From positions 62,001 through 126,000 of the forward strand of contig CAJWFK010000001.1 of assembly GCA_913031125.1 (NCBI GenBank): a DNA stretch of 64,000 nt. Reading direction: 5' to 3'. Position 1 is the stretch's first letter, and each line of letters starts with the position of its first letter. The DNA comes from an uncultured Woeseia sp. Its GTDB lineage: Bacteria > Pseudomonadota > Gammaproteobacteria > Steroidobacterales > Woeseiaceae. The translations under genes were made by a program, and so were the position numbers. This document shows, piece by piece, positions 42,998-51,302 of this stretch. The notes under the pieces are model-generated. The model searched no databases and was not told the DNA's origin. It saw only the letters and a program-made list of their open reading frames with translations.

Positions 42998-45319
42998 TCA
43001 TTCCTGCGGGAGCAGAGTAATCTTGAACACTGCGTTTTCGTTTACAGCCTTCCGGGAAAATAACAACGGAAAGTGTTTTTCAGTAGCCCAGTTTTCCAGC
43101 AAATTACCATAAAACCGTGAACGCGGATCGCCCGACTGCCCGGGTGCATTAGTTGCCAGAGCCGCATCCCAGTTGCCGACGTCTACTACCATACGAAAGG
43201 ATGCGCCAGACTGCACGTCGAAATTATCACCGTAAAAACCGGTATTATTAGTAGTATTTCCGGTACCTCCACGGGGATACGGAGCCAGCGCCATGCGGTT
43301 CTGCAATTCAGCTTTCGCTAACCCATGCAATGGATGCAAAAATTTGATCTGGTGTAAGGTTCCCCACTCCCACTTTTTAGGATTAGGCCCAAGAAGCGCA
43401 GTGGTTTCTTCCCAAGCATCAGCCAGTGTGTCGCTAACTATCTGTTGACCCTCATGTGTGCCTAGCTGCTCGAGCACAGTCATCGAGTCGAGGCTCATAT
43501 TAGTTACATTTAACTGCCCATCGCTCAAAGATTGCGCGAGTGCAGGTGTTAGGTGACGCCTATACCAGACATTCCACAACGCAGCAGCTGATGAATCGAT
43601 CTCGTGGTTTCCATCCCAATTTTTAAATAATTCATGACTAGCTAAATGATTTGTATCTAACAACGTTGCCAACATATTTCGAGTAAAAACAGAATGATAA
43701 TCTCGTTGTAAGTCCAGAGAATCCTGCAGGCTGTGTCGGTCGTCTGCTGCCAGGACTTCCCACACACGCTTGTAACGCCACGGTGCAGACCATTCAAAAC
43801 CGATCCTATACTTATCGATTGGATAGTCCTCCGGCAGATTCATGGAATTAGCCGTACCTGTAAATCCGCGTTCCGGATTGTACTCTTCGGGCAACACATC
43901 CATGTCGAAGTAGCCGTCCCATTCATAAGTTCCATTCCCGGGCACCGGTAATAGTCCGTCCCAATTCAGGCGTACCGGAAAACGGCCAGCGGGTTTATAG
44001 CCTATGTTGCCGTCAATATCTGCATAAACCTGATTCTCTGACGGCGCCCCCCACCGATTCAATGCTCCTATGAATTCACGGAAATTTTGCGCACGCATGT
44101 ATTCGACGCTACCAAAATACGGCGACATACCCGGTTCCAACCACGCTGCTCGCACCGAAAAAGCATGACTGCTGGTCTCAGCAATTACCGGCCCATGCCG
44201 GGTAAATTTGAGACTCACTGTCTCATCATCTGCACCGGAGACAGCTATAATTTCGTCGACGAGCAAAAAAGGCTCAATATCTCCCCCATAGGCATACCCA
44301 TTATCTCTTTTTTCATAGACGTACAAATCTTCCTGGTCTATTGGAAAAATAGTAAGTCCAAACGCAATACGCTCATTGTGCCCAATAGAAATACCGGGTA
44401 ACGCCGGCTCTCCCGCACCAATCACATTAATTCCAGGAGCCTCCAGGTGAGCGATATAACGCAGAGAGGGAACCGCATGTCCACGGTGGGGATCATCAGC
44501 CAGTATTGGTCTGCCGGTAGTAGTCCGCTCAGGTGCTACTACCCAGTTATTACTTCCCAGTGCCGGTGCGATATGTGGCTGATCACTAAGTACCGCCATT
44601 CCACTTGTAGAAGCACTAAAACTTACAGGGGCCTTGGCTAAGGTGTACAGATGGAGCACATCCTCCGGGATAACGCATGGATCTAACCCTACTGGAACCG
44701 TCGTCTGCCAAGTCGGTTCTAACCGCTTCCATCGAGCTGCAAGGTCAAGCTGGCCAGCACAGGCGAGTTTTGCGCGCCACACTTCATTATTAAGATTCCT
44801 CCACAAACCGTTGCTACGAATCCGAACAACATCAGCTGGAACCCAGCGACTAGGCTTATAGCCAAGCATCTTGAACTCTGGCGGCAATAGCTGCGGCTGA
44901 GTTTCTGTTAGATCAACATACGCATTAATGCCGGCTGTAAAGGACACGGCAATTTGCTTTGCATCATTGCCGTAAGCTAACCATTCGCTGTACATATCTT
45001 TACGATACAAAAATAGACGCGCAGCCTTATCTTGCTCTAGGTAATCAGAACCAAAAGACTCTGATAATTGCCCCAAGCCCCGCTTGCGCCACAAGTCAAT
45101 CTGCCAAAGTCGATCCCGCGCTGCATTAAATCCCTGAACATAAAAGGCATCATAATGAGTCTGCGCGTAAATATGTGGCACACCCCATTTATCCACTATA
45201 ATTTCCGCTGGCTTAACGAGACCTTTAACTTCATAACTCGCGCCCACATCAATGCCTTGTTCAGATGCCCTAGAAAACTGGATCAGGCCCACTAACAAAA
45301 TACAAAGTAGTTTCTTCAT
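42998..45319 (-). CDS. Penicillin-acylase-family N-terminal nucleophile hydrolase
   Basis: Periplasmic Ntn hydrolase precursor of 773 residues. A signal peptide (1-18) is followed by the alpha chain starting near V-D-K-W-G-V-P-H-I-Y-A (about 42-52), then the cleavage site Gly255-Ser256-Asn-Asn-W, after which Ser256 becomes the N-terminal nucleophile of the beta chain. Autocatalytic processing should give two chains. The family hydrolyses amides: penicillins, N-acyl-homoserine lactones and other acylated amines. It is the last gene of a leftward run with a TTQ amine dehydrogenase, a 2OG-Fe(II) oxygenase and a DUF6152 pair (23 bases after the latter). One reading is that it frees an amine from an N-acyl compound for the dehydrogenase; this is inference. 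Confidence 0.9.
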   Translation of the reverse strand: MKKLLCILLVGLIQFSRASEQGIDVGASYEVKGLVKPAEIIVDKWGVPHIYAQTHYDAFYVQGFNAARDRLWQIDLWRKRGLGQLSESFGSDYLEQDKAARLFLYRKDMYSEWLAYGNDAKQIAVSFTAGINAYVDLTETQPQLLPPEFKMLGYKPSRWVPADVVRIRSNGLWRNLNNEVWRAKLACAGQLDLAARWKRLEPTWQTTVPVGLDPCVIPEDVLHLYTLAKAPVSFSASTSGMAVLSDQPHIAPALGSNNWVVAPERTTTGRPILADDPHRGHAVPSLRYIAHLEAPGINVIGAGEPALPGISIGHNERIAFGLTIFPIDQEDLYVYEKRDNGYAYGGDIEPFLLVDEIIAVSGADDETVSLKFTRHGPVIAETSSHAFSVRAAWLEPGMSPYFGSVEYMRAQNFREFIGALNRWGAPSENQVYADIDGNIGYKPAGRFPVRLNWDGLLPVPGNGTYEWDGYFDMDVLPEEYNPERGFTGTANSMNLPEDYPIDKYRIGFEWSAPWRYKRVWEVLAADDRHSLQDSLDLQRDYHSVFTRNMLATLLDTNHLASHELFKNWDGNHEIDSSAAALWNVWYRRHLTPALAQSLSDGQLNVTNMSLDSMTVLEQLGTHEGQQIVSDTLADAWEETTALLGPNPKKWEWGTLHQIKFLHPLHGLAKAELQNRMALAPYPRGGTGNTTNNTGFYGDNFDVQSGASFRMVVDVGNWDAALATNAPGQSGDPRSRFYGNLLENWATEKHFPLLFSRKAVNENAVFKITLLPQE

Positions 45320-45342
45320 AAATTAAGGTTCAAGTAAAACAT

Positions 45343-46359
45343 CTAGAAACGTTTATCCGTGCGCTCAATGTACATAGGCATTTCCCCATCTTCATACATA
45401 GGAATATAAAAAGAATCGGGATCGCAGTTATACGGAAAGATATCTGCCGAATCGTCCCTAACCCATTGTCGACGACGTACCGGTGGCCTAGAGTAATTTT
45501 CCGGATCATGCACAGTCACTACCAGTGTTAGCGTGTTACCACTTGCATCTAAGTCATAACGCTCAATAATCTGCGCGTTTTCAGATATGAGCTCGCCCCG
45601 AAAATCTCGCACGGTCTTCTCTAAGTTAGTCGTTTCTATTACTAAGGTTGAGCCCTCCCAACGACCGTTCGAATGACCCATGCGCGATGCGGGCATGAAT
45701 TCATTAGGCTGGGAGCCGTCCATCCAAATTCTGCGAACCCGGGACTGATATTCGTAAATAATTGTAAATCGATTTTCCGATTTGATGATTTCAAATGGGA
45801 AAGAATATGTCGTAAGTGCCGGGAGACCAATTGAGTTGCAGCGTACATCTGGCTGGTCATAGTAAGGAAGATAAGACTCCAGCCATTGTTCGCCTGCGGT
45901 GGTCAATGCCATCGTGTATTTCCTAAAATCAAGCTCCTGCGTCGCTGTCCAAGTACCACTTAAATCAACTGGCGTGGCCTCTTTAATCTCCGTTAATACA
46001 TCAGCTTGTCGGATAGCTTGCCATGGTCCGCCGTCCTCCTTCTGCGCTGCCTCACCCTCCTGCAAATAAGTTCCACTCATATGATTATCGCCAATCTGCC
46101 CCGTCATGCGTCGATTGAATATAAATCCTCGAATATCCCTACTATCAGCAACAATGGTAATTGTGTCTCCTTCTAGTTCGACAGTAGCCGGTCCCCCTTC
46201 TAAAAAAGCATTAAAGCCATCTTGGCTCTTTTCAATTTCAAGTGTTCCGCGCAAAGTTCTATCACCATCTGTCACTGATAGAGTCCATATACCTTCGACA
46301 TCCGCTGAGCCGATTAATGGCACCACAAGCATTACCAAAAAAACAATGAAATGTCTCAT
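45343..46359 (-). CDS. DUF6152-partner exported protein (copy E)
   Basis: Exported protein of 338 residues with a signal peptide (1-19). Domain order is as in the homologues at 419 and 28485: a beta-rich domain (about 22-110) with G-T-L-E-I-E and E-G-G-P, then a domain opening L-S-G-T-W (about 135) with R-W-E-G-S-T-L-V-I-E-T-T and the ending E-R-T-D-K-R-F. The two conserved cysteines are in D-V-R-C-N-S and Y-N-C-D-P-D-S-F. It starts six bases after the DUF6152 stop and precedes the penicillin-acylase-like gene by 23 bases, so it belongs to the TTQ dehydrogenase run. Function unknown. Confidence 0.83.
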   Translation of the reverse strand: MRHFIVFLVMLVVPLIGSADVEGIWTLSVTDGDRTLRGTLEIEKSQDGFNAFLEGGPATVELEGDTITIVADSRDIRGFIFNRRMTGQIGDNHMSGTYLQEGEAAQKEDGGPWQAIRQADVLTEIKEATPVDLSGTWTATQELDFRKYTMALTTAGEQWLESYLPYYDQPDVRCNSIGLPALTTYSFPFEIIKSENRFTIIYEYQSRVRRIWMDGSQPNEFMPASRMGHSNGRWEGSTLVIETTNLEKTVRDFRGELISENAQIIERYDLDASGNTLTLVVTVHDPENYSRPPVRRRQWVRDDSADIFPYNCDPDSFYIPMYEDGEMPMYIERTDKRF

Positions 46360-46365
46360 AGGACC

Positions 46366-46776
46366 CTACTCTGGAGGCTTATCAATCAACATCTGACCGT
46401 CTGGCAACGTAATAGTCATAATTGACAGCATTTTGCGTCCACCGTGACCGAGGTAACCATACATTTCGACATGGTCTCCTACTTTTATGGAATCCTTGGT
46501 CCAGCCCTTGCGCAACAACCATACAACGGGTGAACCTCTAGCATCCCAAGTTTCTTCTTCTCCGTTTTCACTGGAAACCTCAAATACATAACGAACATGG
46601 GGATTTTTAAACCATACTTCAGTGATCACTCCTCTCAAAGTAGCTTTCAAGCTAACGTCGAATTCAGCTGTAAATGAGTGATGGCTATAAGCAGTACCTA
46701 TTACTGTCGATGAAAATAACAGCAAGAACGCAGCCACTCGGCAACCGGACCGGAAAATTTTTAAGGCCTGACTCAC
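46366..46776 (-). CDS. DUF6152 family exported protein (copy E)
   Basis: Exported protein of 136 residues. The GTG start directly abuts the preceding oxygenase stop codon (TAGGTG), so coupling is tight. The signal peptide (1-31, ending T-A-Y-S) is cut before His32-His33-Ser34, and the W-F-K-N-P-H motif ends at His60; R-K-G-W and V-G-D-H follow. It is most like copy A, both having Y-L-G-H or H-L-G-R followed by G-R-K near the end. Its position between a TTQ dehydrogenase, an oxygenase and a hydrolase gives this family its best functional clue: a periplasmic redox or metal protein serving amine oxidation. That role is inference. Confidence 0.84.
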   Translation of the reverse strand: MSQALKIFRSGCRVAAFLLLFSSTVIGTAYSHHSFTAEFDVSLKATLRGVITEVWFKNPHVRYVFEVSSENGEEETWDARGSPVVWLLRKGWTKDSIKVGDHVEMYGYLGHGGRKMLSIMTITLPDGQMLIDKPPE

Positions 46777-47562
46777 CTATCCAACTCTCCCATAGAACGT
46801 CAGCTGAGCCGATTTCGAAAGCGATATTGAAGGCTCAGTGTTGTAGGCAAAAACAACCAGCATTCGAGTGCGATCACCTTGAGTGGGGGTTACTCGATGC
46901 ATCGAATTACGACCTCTAAATAATACAAGCGCGCCAACATCCATCGAGAGCGTGTTAGGTTCTACTGTACCATCAAGCACTTTCCCTGCCAGTTCATAAT
47001 TCATTTCTCCGCTGTCCGCGTCACGAATATCCTGGACGTACTGAAACAAGCCTCCGCCTTCTGGCTCCTGAATTAACAACGTGATCGCAAATGATGAATT
47101 ATCGAAATGCCAACCTAACTCCTGCCCTTTGCTCGCATAATGGATATTAATTGACGATAGTGGATCAGCATATTCATATAAATGATGCTCGTTAAAAACA
47201 GCGCACAGGAATTCTCGAAAGCTTCGGGCATTATAGAGTTGATGCAGCATCGATTTCTGTGGCACCTGATCCGTCGTAATACAACCTTTAGATGAAATAA
47301 TCTCGCGATTTCTAGGATGATCAGCCGTAAATTCCGGATCAGCAGGCTTGAGGTAAATATTGTGGCTGCTGGCTGTGTAATATGCCAAATGCTGGCTTTT
47401 CTCCCCGTCGTTCTGAAGCGCTTCTATCGCCCCAGGCTTGAGAAAATCGCTCATAACCAAAACACCACGGTCTTCCAAAATGGATCGGCATTCCAACCTA
47501 AAATGCTGGTCAGCCAATGGGTATTTCAAAAAATTTACGATATGCCTAAGTAATTGGTCCAT
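46777..47562 (-). CDS. 2-oxoglutarate/Fe(II)-dependent oxygenase
   Basis: Cytoplasmic protein of 261 residues, no signal peptide. The double-stranded beta-helix iron site is His152-Phe-Asp154 in G-W-H-F-D and His222 in N-S-M-H-R-V-T-P; Arg231 or Arg233 would hold 2-oxoglutarate. The F-R-G-x-N-x-x-H-R-V-T-P and F-Y-G-R motifs recall the BesD/HalD amino-acid halogenase group, but having Asp rather than Gly in the iron triad means hydroxylation, not halogenation. It starts 41 bases after the TTQ light-chain gene and abuts the DUF6152 gene. It could hydroxylate a free amine or amino acid, or the light-chain tryptophan itself before Tat export; both ideas are untested. Confidence 0.85.
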   Translation of the reverse strand: MDQLLRHIVNFLKYPLADQHFRLECRSILEDRGVLVMSDFLKPGAIEALQNDGEKSQHLAYYTASSHNIYLKPADPEFTADHPRNREIISSKGCITTDQVPQKSMLHQLYNARSFREFLCAVFNEHHLYEYADPLSSINIHYASKGQELGWHFDNSSFAITLLIQEPEGGGLFQYVQDIRDADSGEMNYELAGKVLDGTVEPNTLSMDVGALVLFRGRNSMHRVTPTQGDRTRMLVVFAYNTEPSISLSKSAQLTFYGRVG

Positions 47563-47603
47563 ATATACATCCTACGACACCCGCTATGTTGGTCACCATG
47601 CCC

Positions 47604-48149
47604 CTAGAGAGGAGATTTTGATTCACCAAGAACCAGCGCTATCGTGCAATGATATGAACGGCTTGTTTCTCCAAAGCACCACGTTATAGCGGAATTCCTA
47701 CTCGGGAAATATAGTGGTTTTTCACGTTCGGTCCTGTGGCAACTGCAGCGCCTGCAGGCTGCTTTGCCACAACAGTCATTGTATGAAATAAGATAATACT
47801 TATCATCAACAGGATTGCGGCAGGTTCCTACCCAAGTTATTGGTGATATCTGCGAGCCTGGCGGGCATGAGGTAACTGAGCCACCACAACAAGCACAAAG
47901 GTTGCCGCTTATCGCGCAATACCGCCAATAATCGCAGCTTTGAGTATCTTGCTCTATATCAGTTGCTTGATCGTCACCAAATGCACGCACAACGGGCAAT
48001 AGTGGCAACGCACTCGTGCCAACGATACCCGCACCAAGTCTGCCTAGGAAACTCCGTCTCGATATTTGTCTCGCTAGCAGCCGACTTTGCTGACCGGTCT
48101 TCCCGTCAAGCCAGCTACAAAACTTCTGCAATAAGTTACCGAGTCGCAC
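47604..48149 (-). CDS. mauA: TTQ amine dehydrogenase light chain (MauA/AauA family)
   Basis: Light (catalytic) chain of a tryptophan-tryptophylquinone amine dehydrogenase, 181 residues. The GTG at 48149 is preferred to an in-frame TTG at 48164 because GGGAGAAG lies just upstream. A Tat signal with S-R-R-S-F-L-G is followed by the compact core C-D-Y-W-R-Y-C. The two TTQ tryptophans are Trp106 (T-W-V-G-T-C) and Trp157 (I-T-W-C-F-G), 51 apart as in methylamine dehydrogenase; the catalytic Asp is Asp125 in N-D-C-C. Fourteen Cys in the core, including C-A-C-C and K-A-A-C, match aromatic amine dehydrogenase better than methylamine dehydrogenase. Odd: the second active-site Asp (D-G-N in relatives) is Ser81 here. 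Aromatic amine is the likelier substrate. Confidence 0.92.
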   Translation of the reverse strand: MRLGNLLQKFCSWLDGKTGQQSRLLARQISRRSFLGRLGAGIVGTSALPLLPVVRAFGDDQATDIEQDTQSCDYWRYCAISGNLCACCGGSVTSCPPGSQISPITWVGTCRNPVDDKYYLISYNDCCGKAACRRCSCHRTEREKPLYFPSRNSAITWCFGETSRSYHCTIALVLGESKSPL

Positions 48150-48281
48150 AGCATCTTCTCCCAATCAATCTATTCATTAGCAATAACTATCAGTTATCAG
48201 TCTGCGCCGTTTTAAAATTCCGTAAGTATCCATATTCACAGCCCTACTATCTATTCTCTTCGCCAAGTCGGACAATCAACA

Positions 48282-49388
48282 TTAAAATTCCTGCAACAAC
48301 CAAATTCCTGGACCAGGGTCATCGATAGTCCGCTCTAGTACCTGCTTTAGTACATTATAAATCTGTAACTCTCCATCATTGGTCGCTGCAATTAATCTTG
48401 GTTCATCAGTCTGGAGCACCAAAACCTCGCTCCACTTGTCCTCTAATGACCAACGCATTACACGTTGCTGTTTTTCTGTATCAAAAGCCCAAAGTTCGCT
48501 ACCCGGTTCGTGATGCGTATCGATGCCACCCTGATGCATTAGTACAAAAGCGGTATTGGTGGCTCTATGTACCGTTAAAGGGCCTGTTCCTCCCGGACGC
48601 CAGAGCCCATCACGATCATCTTTACCTACAATGGACCATGGCTCAGTGATATAAATATTAGATGCGTTAGCCGATACCTCATAAATCAGTCCGGTATGAG
48701 ATAATAGTAGCCATCCGTCACGCGTTTTTGCGACCCGATCAAAAACGGCGTCGTTCTCGACACTGAAAAAAATGTCACTGCGAGTTCTCCTAACCTCGGA
48801 ACCGTCCTTAGCAAGCTCTATTAGCTGGACGGACCCATCACCGCAGATCATCAGGAACGAGAAATTGTCAACCGGCATGACCATACCGCACCCGGGTGTG
48901 GATATTTCACCGATAAATTTTCGTTGCTTAATATCGATTACACTCACTGACTGGGCAGGTGTCAGGTTATAGACTGTCACATACTGACCGTTGCCCAATA
49001 AACCAATATTTGTATCGCCAACCACTTCAACCATTTTGTCTGGTATGTCTATTTCGGCAATAGGAGCGAGAGTCGAAATATCGTATATGGTAAGAACGTC
49101 CTCTCGCTTGCCCCTGTACAATCGGGACAAATAGGATTCACCTGCATAAACCTCGTTGCGATTCCGGTTAACGGCAATTGCCGGTGTATATGGCGTCAAG
49201 GACAATAAACCAAGCATGTCACCGCTTGCAGCGTCGAACAGGTAAGCTCCTTCACGCGACCTATTTATAAACCAGTTGTCCGTTGGCTGACCGAGTATTT
49301 CGATAGTTGCTGCGTCCGGCGTTACCTCAGAGAACGAGGCCGTCGCTCCCAGTATCAGCGCAATTCCACCCAACAATGCAAATTTCAT
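48282..49388 (-). CDS. mauB: TTQ amine dehydrogenase heavy chain (MauB/AauB family)
   Basis: Periplasmic large subunit of 368 residues forming the seven-bladed propeller on which the TTQ light chain sits. The ATG at 49388 is preferred to a frame opening at 49475, because it starts a signal peptide (about 1-20) and has AAGGG upstream. The blade repeats include D-A-A-S-G-D-M-L-G-L-L-S-L-T-P-Y-T-P, N-R-N-R-N-E-V-Y-A-G-E-S-Y-L-S-R and Y-D-I-S-T-L-A-P-I-A-E-I-D-I-P, standard for Me-amine-dh_H. It is 117 bases upstream of mauA with nothing between; in characterised clusters mauE and mauD, needed for light-chain folding, lie there. Confidence 0.9.
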   Translation of the reverse strand: MKFALLGGIALILGATASFSEVTPDAATIEILGQPTDNWFINRSREGAYLFDAASGDMLGLLSLTPYTPAIAVNRNRNEVYAGESYLSRLYRGKREDVLTIYDISTLAPIAEIDIPDKMVEVVGDTNIGLLGNGQYVTVYNLTPAQSVSVIDIKQRKFIGEISTPGCGMVMPVDNFSFLMICGDGSVQLIELAKDGSEVRRTRSDIFFSVENDAVFDRVAKTRDGWLLLSHTGLIYEVSANASNIYITEPWSIVGKDDRDGLWRPGGTGPLTVHRATNTAFVLMHQGGIDTHHEPGSELWAFDTEKQQRVMRWSLEDKWSEVLVLQTDEPRLIAATNDGELQIYNVLKQVLERTIDDPGPGIWLLQEF

Positions 49389-49464
49389 ATCGTATAACCC
49401 TTGAAAGAACCAACACTGCAGTATAAGTTGCGGACGCATATTCTCAACCAAAAAGGTTTGTTCC

Positions 49465-50979
49465 ATGCCTCCCACATTAAAACGCTTTATACCGATAGGT
49501 ACACTCCTATTAACTTTAGCAGCCTGCGGAGGTGGAGGCGGCGGTGATAATAGTACTCAAACTGTATCTCCTCCCCCCCCACCAACAACCACGCCCCCAG
49601 GTGCTGAGGATCTAGTAGCAGACTACAAATTCGTAGGGGAAAGTCCGAGTGACTACGCAGGATATTGGGTTTCGAGCGCGGGTGACATAGATGGGGATGG
49701 TCTGAGCGATATTCTGGCAGGGTCCTATAACGAAGATGAGGGAGGAACAAATGCAGGTGCTGTGTACGTAATCCTCGGTAAAAGCCTAGGCGAGAATGGA
49801 ACATATGATCTCTCGCAGGCTGATTACAAAATTATTGGGGAGGATGAAGGGGATTGGGCAGGAATTATGACCTCTGGGACTGGAGATGTGGATGGTGACG
49901 GCCTGGACGATATCTTGGTGGGAGCGTACGGAGTCGACAACAAGGGACCAATTACGGGAGCAGCCTATCTCATTTTTGGAAGTAGCTTTGGAGAGAACAA
50001 AACTATAGATCTTTCTGAGGCTGACCATAAGTTCATGGGTGAAAGTGAAGACGATCATGCTGGGTATGCAGTCGGACGTGCGGGAGATGTCGATGGCGAT
50101 GGATTAGACGACATCTTGGTTGGATCAAGTGGCCAAGATGCCGGTGGGGCTCACGCTGGGGCGACTTATATAATTTTAGCCAGCAGCTTGGCTGCAAATC
50201 CCCCCACGGAACTTGTGCAGGCAGATTATAAATTTATTGGAGAGTCACCGCAGAACTGGTCAGGCTACCAAGTTGCAGGTGGCGGAGACGTTGATGGCGA
50301 TGGCCTAGATGATCTTCTGGTGGGCGCTGATGGTGATGAAGGCGGCTCACAAACACATTCGACCTATGTGATTCTGGGGAGCAGTATGACCAGCTCAACT
50401 ATGAACCTGTCACAAGCGGACTATAAATTTCATGGGGAAAATGCTTACGATTATGCGAGCCAAGTATCAATTGTTGGTGATGTGGACGGTGATGGGCTGG
50501 ATGATATTTTAATTGGCTCGGCTGGCCTCGACGATGGTGGTGATCACGCAGGTGGAGCATATGTAGTCTTAGGAAGCAGTCTTGGAGAACCCGGAATCTA
50601 CTCTTTATCAGTTGCTGACTATAAATTCATTGGAGAGCATCCCGGCGATTACGCCGGAGCTACCGTAGCCAATGCCGGAGATGTGGATGGTGATGGTCTG
50701 GCAGACCTGTTTGTAGGAGCTTTGGACTACAGCTTAGATCACGAATTTCAAGGAGCTGCCTATATCATTTTAGGAAATAGTTTAGGTACAGATCGAGAAA
50801 TAGACCTCTACTATGCTGACTACAAATTGACAGGCAACACAGCAGAAATATATCTTGGTCAGTCCGTAGCAACAGCAGGAGATGTGGACGGTGATGGCAA
50901 GGATGATGCAGTAATAGGTGCTTGGTACGGACCTGATTGGACCGGTGCGGCTTACATTGTTACCGGCATTGGTCAATAA
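49465..50979 (+). CDS. FG-GAP repeat lipoprotein, seven-bladed propeller
   Basis: Surface or periplasmic lipoprotein of 504 residues. The signal ends L-T-L-A-A-Cys21, followed by a glycine run and a proline-threonine linker (about 35-48). The rest is seven repeats of about 65 residues, each with a calcium-binding D-x-D-G-D-G-x-x-D loop preceded by a G-D-V and followed by D-I-L-V-G-A/S, the integrin-alpha FG-GAP pattern, and each ending near A-D-Y-K-F-x-G-E. Seven repeats make a closed propeller. Such proteins bind ligands or other proteins in a calcium-dependent way. The gene faces away from mauB with 76 bases between starts. The partner is unknown. Confidence 0.9.
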   Translation: MPPTLKRFIPIGTLLLTLAACGGGGGGDNSTQTVSPPPPPTTTPPGAEDLVADYKFVGESPSDYAGYWVSSAGDIDGDGLSDILAGSYNEDEGGTNAGAVYVILGKSLGENGTYDLSQADYKIIGEDEGDWAGIMTSGTGDVDGDGLDDILVGAYGVDNKGPITGAAYLIFGSSFGENKTIDLSEADHKFMGESEDDHAGYAVGRAGDVDGDGLDDILVGSSGQDAGGAHAGATYIILASSLAANPPTELVQADYKFIGESPQNWSGYQVAGGGDVDGDGLDDLLVGADGDEGGSQTHSTYVILGSSMTSSTMNLSQADYKFHGENAYDYASQVSIVGDVDGDGLDDILIGSAGLDDGGDHAGGAYVVLGSSLGEPGIYSLSVADYKFIGEHPGDYAGATVANAGDVDGDGLADLFVGALDYSLDHEFQGAAYIILGNSLGTDREIDLYYADYKLTGNTAEIYLGQSVATAGDVDGDGKDDAVIGAWYGPDWTGAAYIVTGIGQ

Positions 50980-50996
50980 GGTGGGGCGGTGAAAGT

Positions 50997-51257
50997 TTAG
51001 CTAGTCGATTCCCTCTTTTTTAACAAATTCCGTGCTAACCCCAGCCCACTAATCAGCAGCCAAAACAACTCGAGCAAAAAAGCCGACCAATTAAAATCAT
51101 AATATAGCGAGAAAATAATCAGTCCCGCACCCACAGCATTCAGCGCATTGTAACCAATGGAACCGCTGTCCATACGCTCTACAACATTCATGAAGAAAGC
51201 TATGATAATCATAGCTGTGCCCACCACTCCAACCGCATCATAGAAAGCGAAGTTCAT
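50997..51257 (-). CDS. Small membrane protein, CBU_0592-like
   Basis: Protein of 86 residues with three hydrophobic segments (about 5-23, 37-55 and 57-73) and a basic tail. The pattern D-A-V-G-V-V-G-T-A-M-I-I-I-A-F-F, Y-N-A-L-N-A-V-G-A-G-L-I-I-F-S-L and E-L-F-W-L-L-I-S resembles the small CBU_0592-like membrane family of unknown function. It converges with the FG-GAP gene and precedes nothing obviously linked, though the ureohydrolase starts upstream on the same strand after 45 bases. No role can be assigned. Confidence 0.7.
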   Translation of the reverse strand: MNFAFYDAVGVVGTAMIIIAFFMNVVERMDSGSIGYNALNAVGAGLIIFSLYYDFNWSAFLLELFWLLISGLGLARNLLKKRESTS

Positions 51258-51302
51258 TTGTTACCTCAAAATATTTTATTAAGTATCCCGCGACGCAGAT
51301 AA

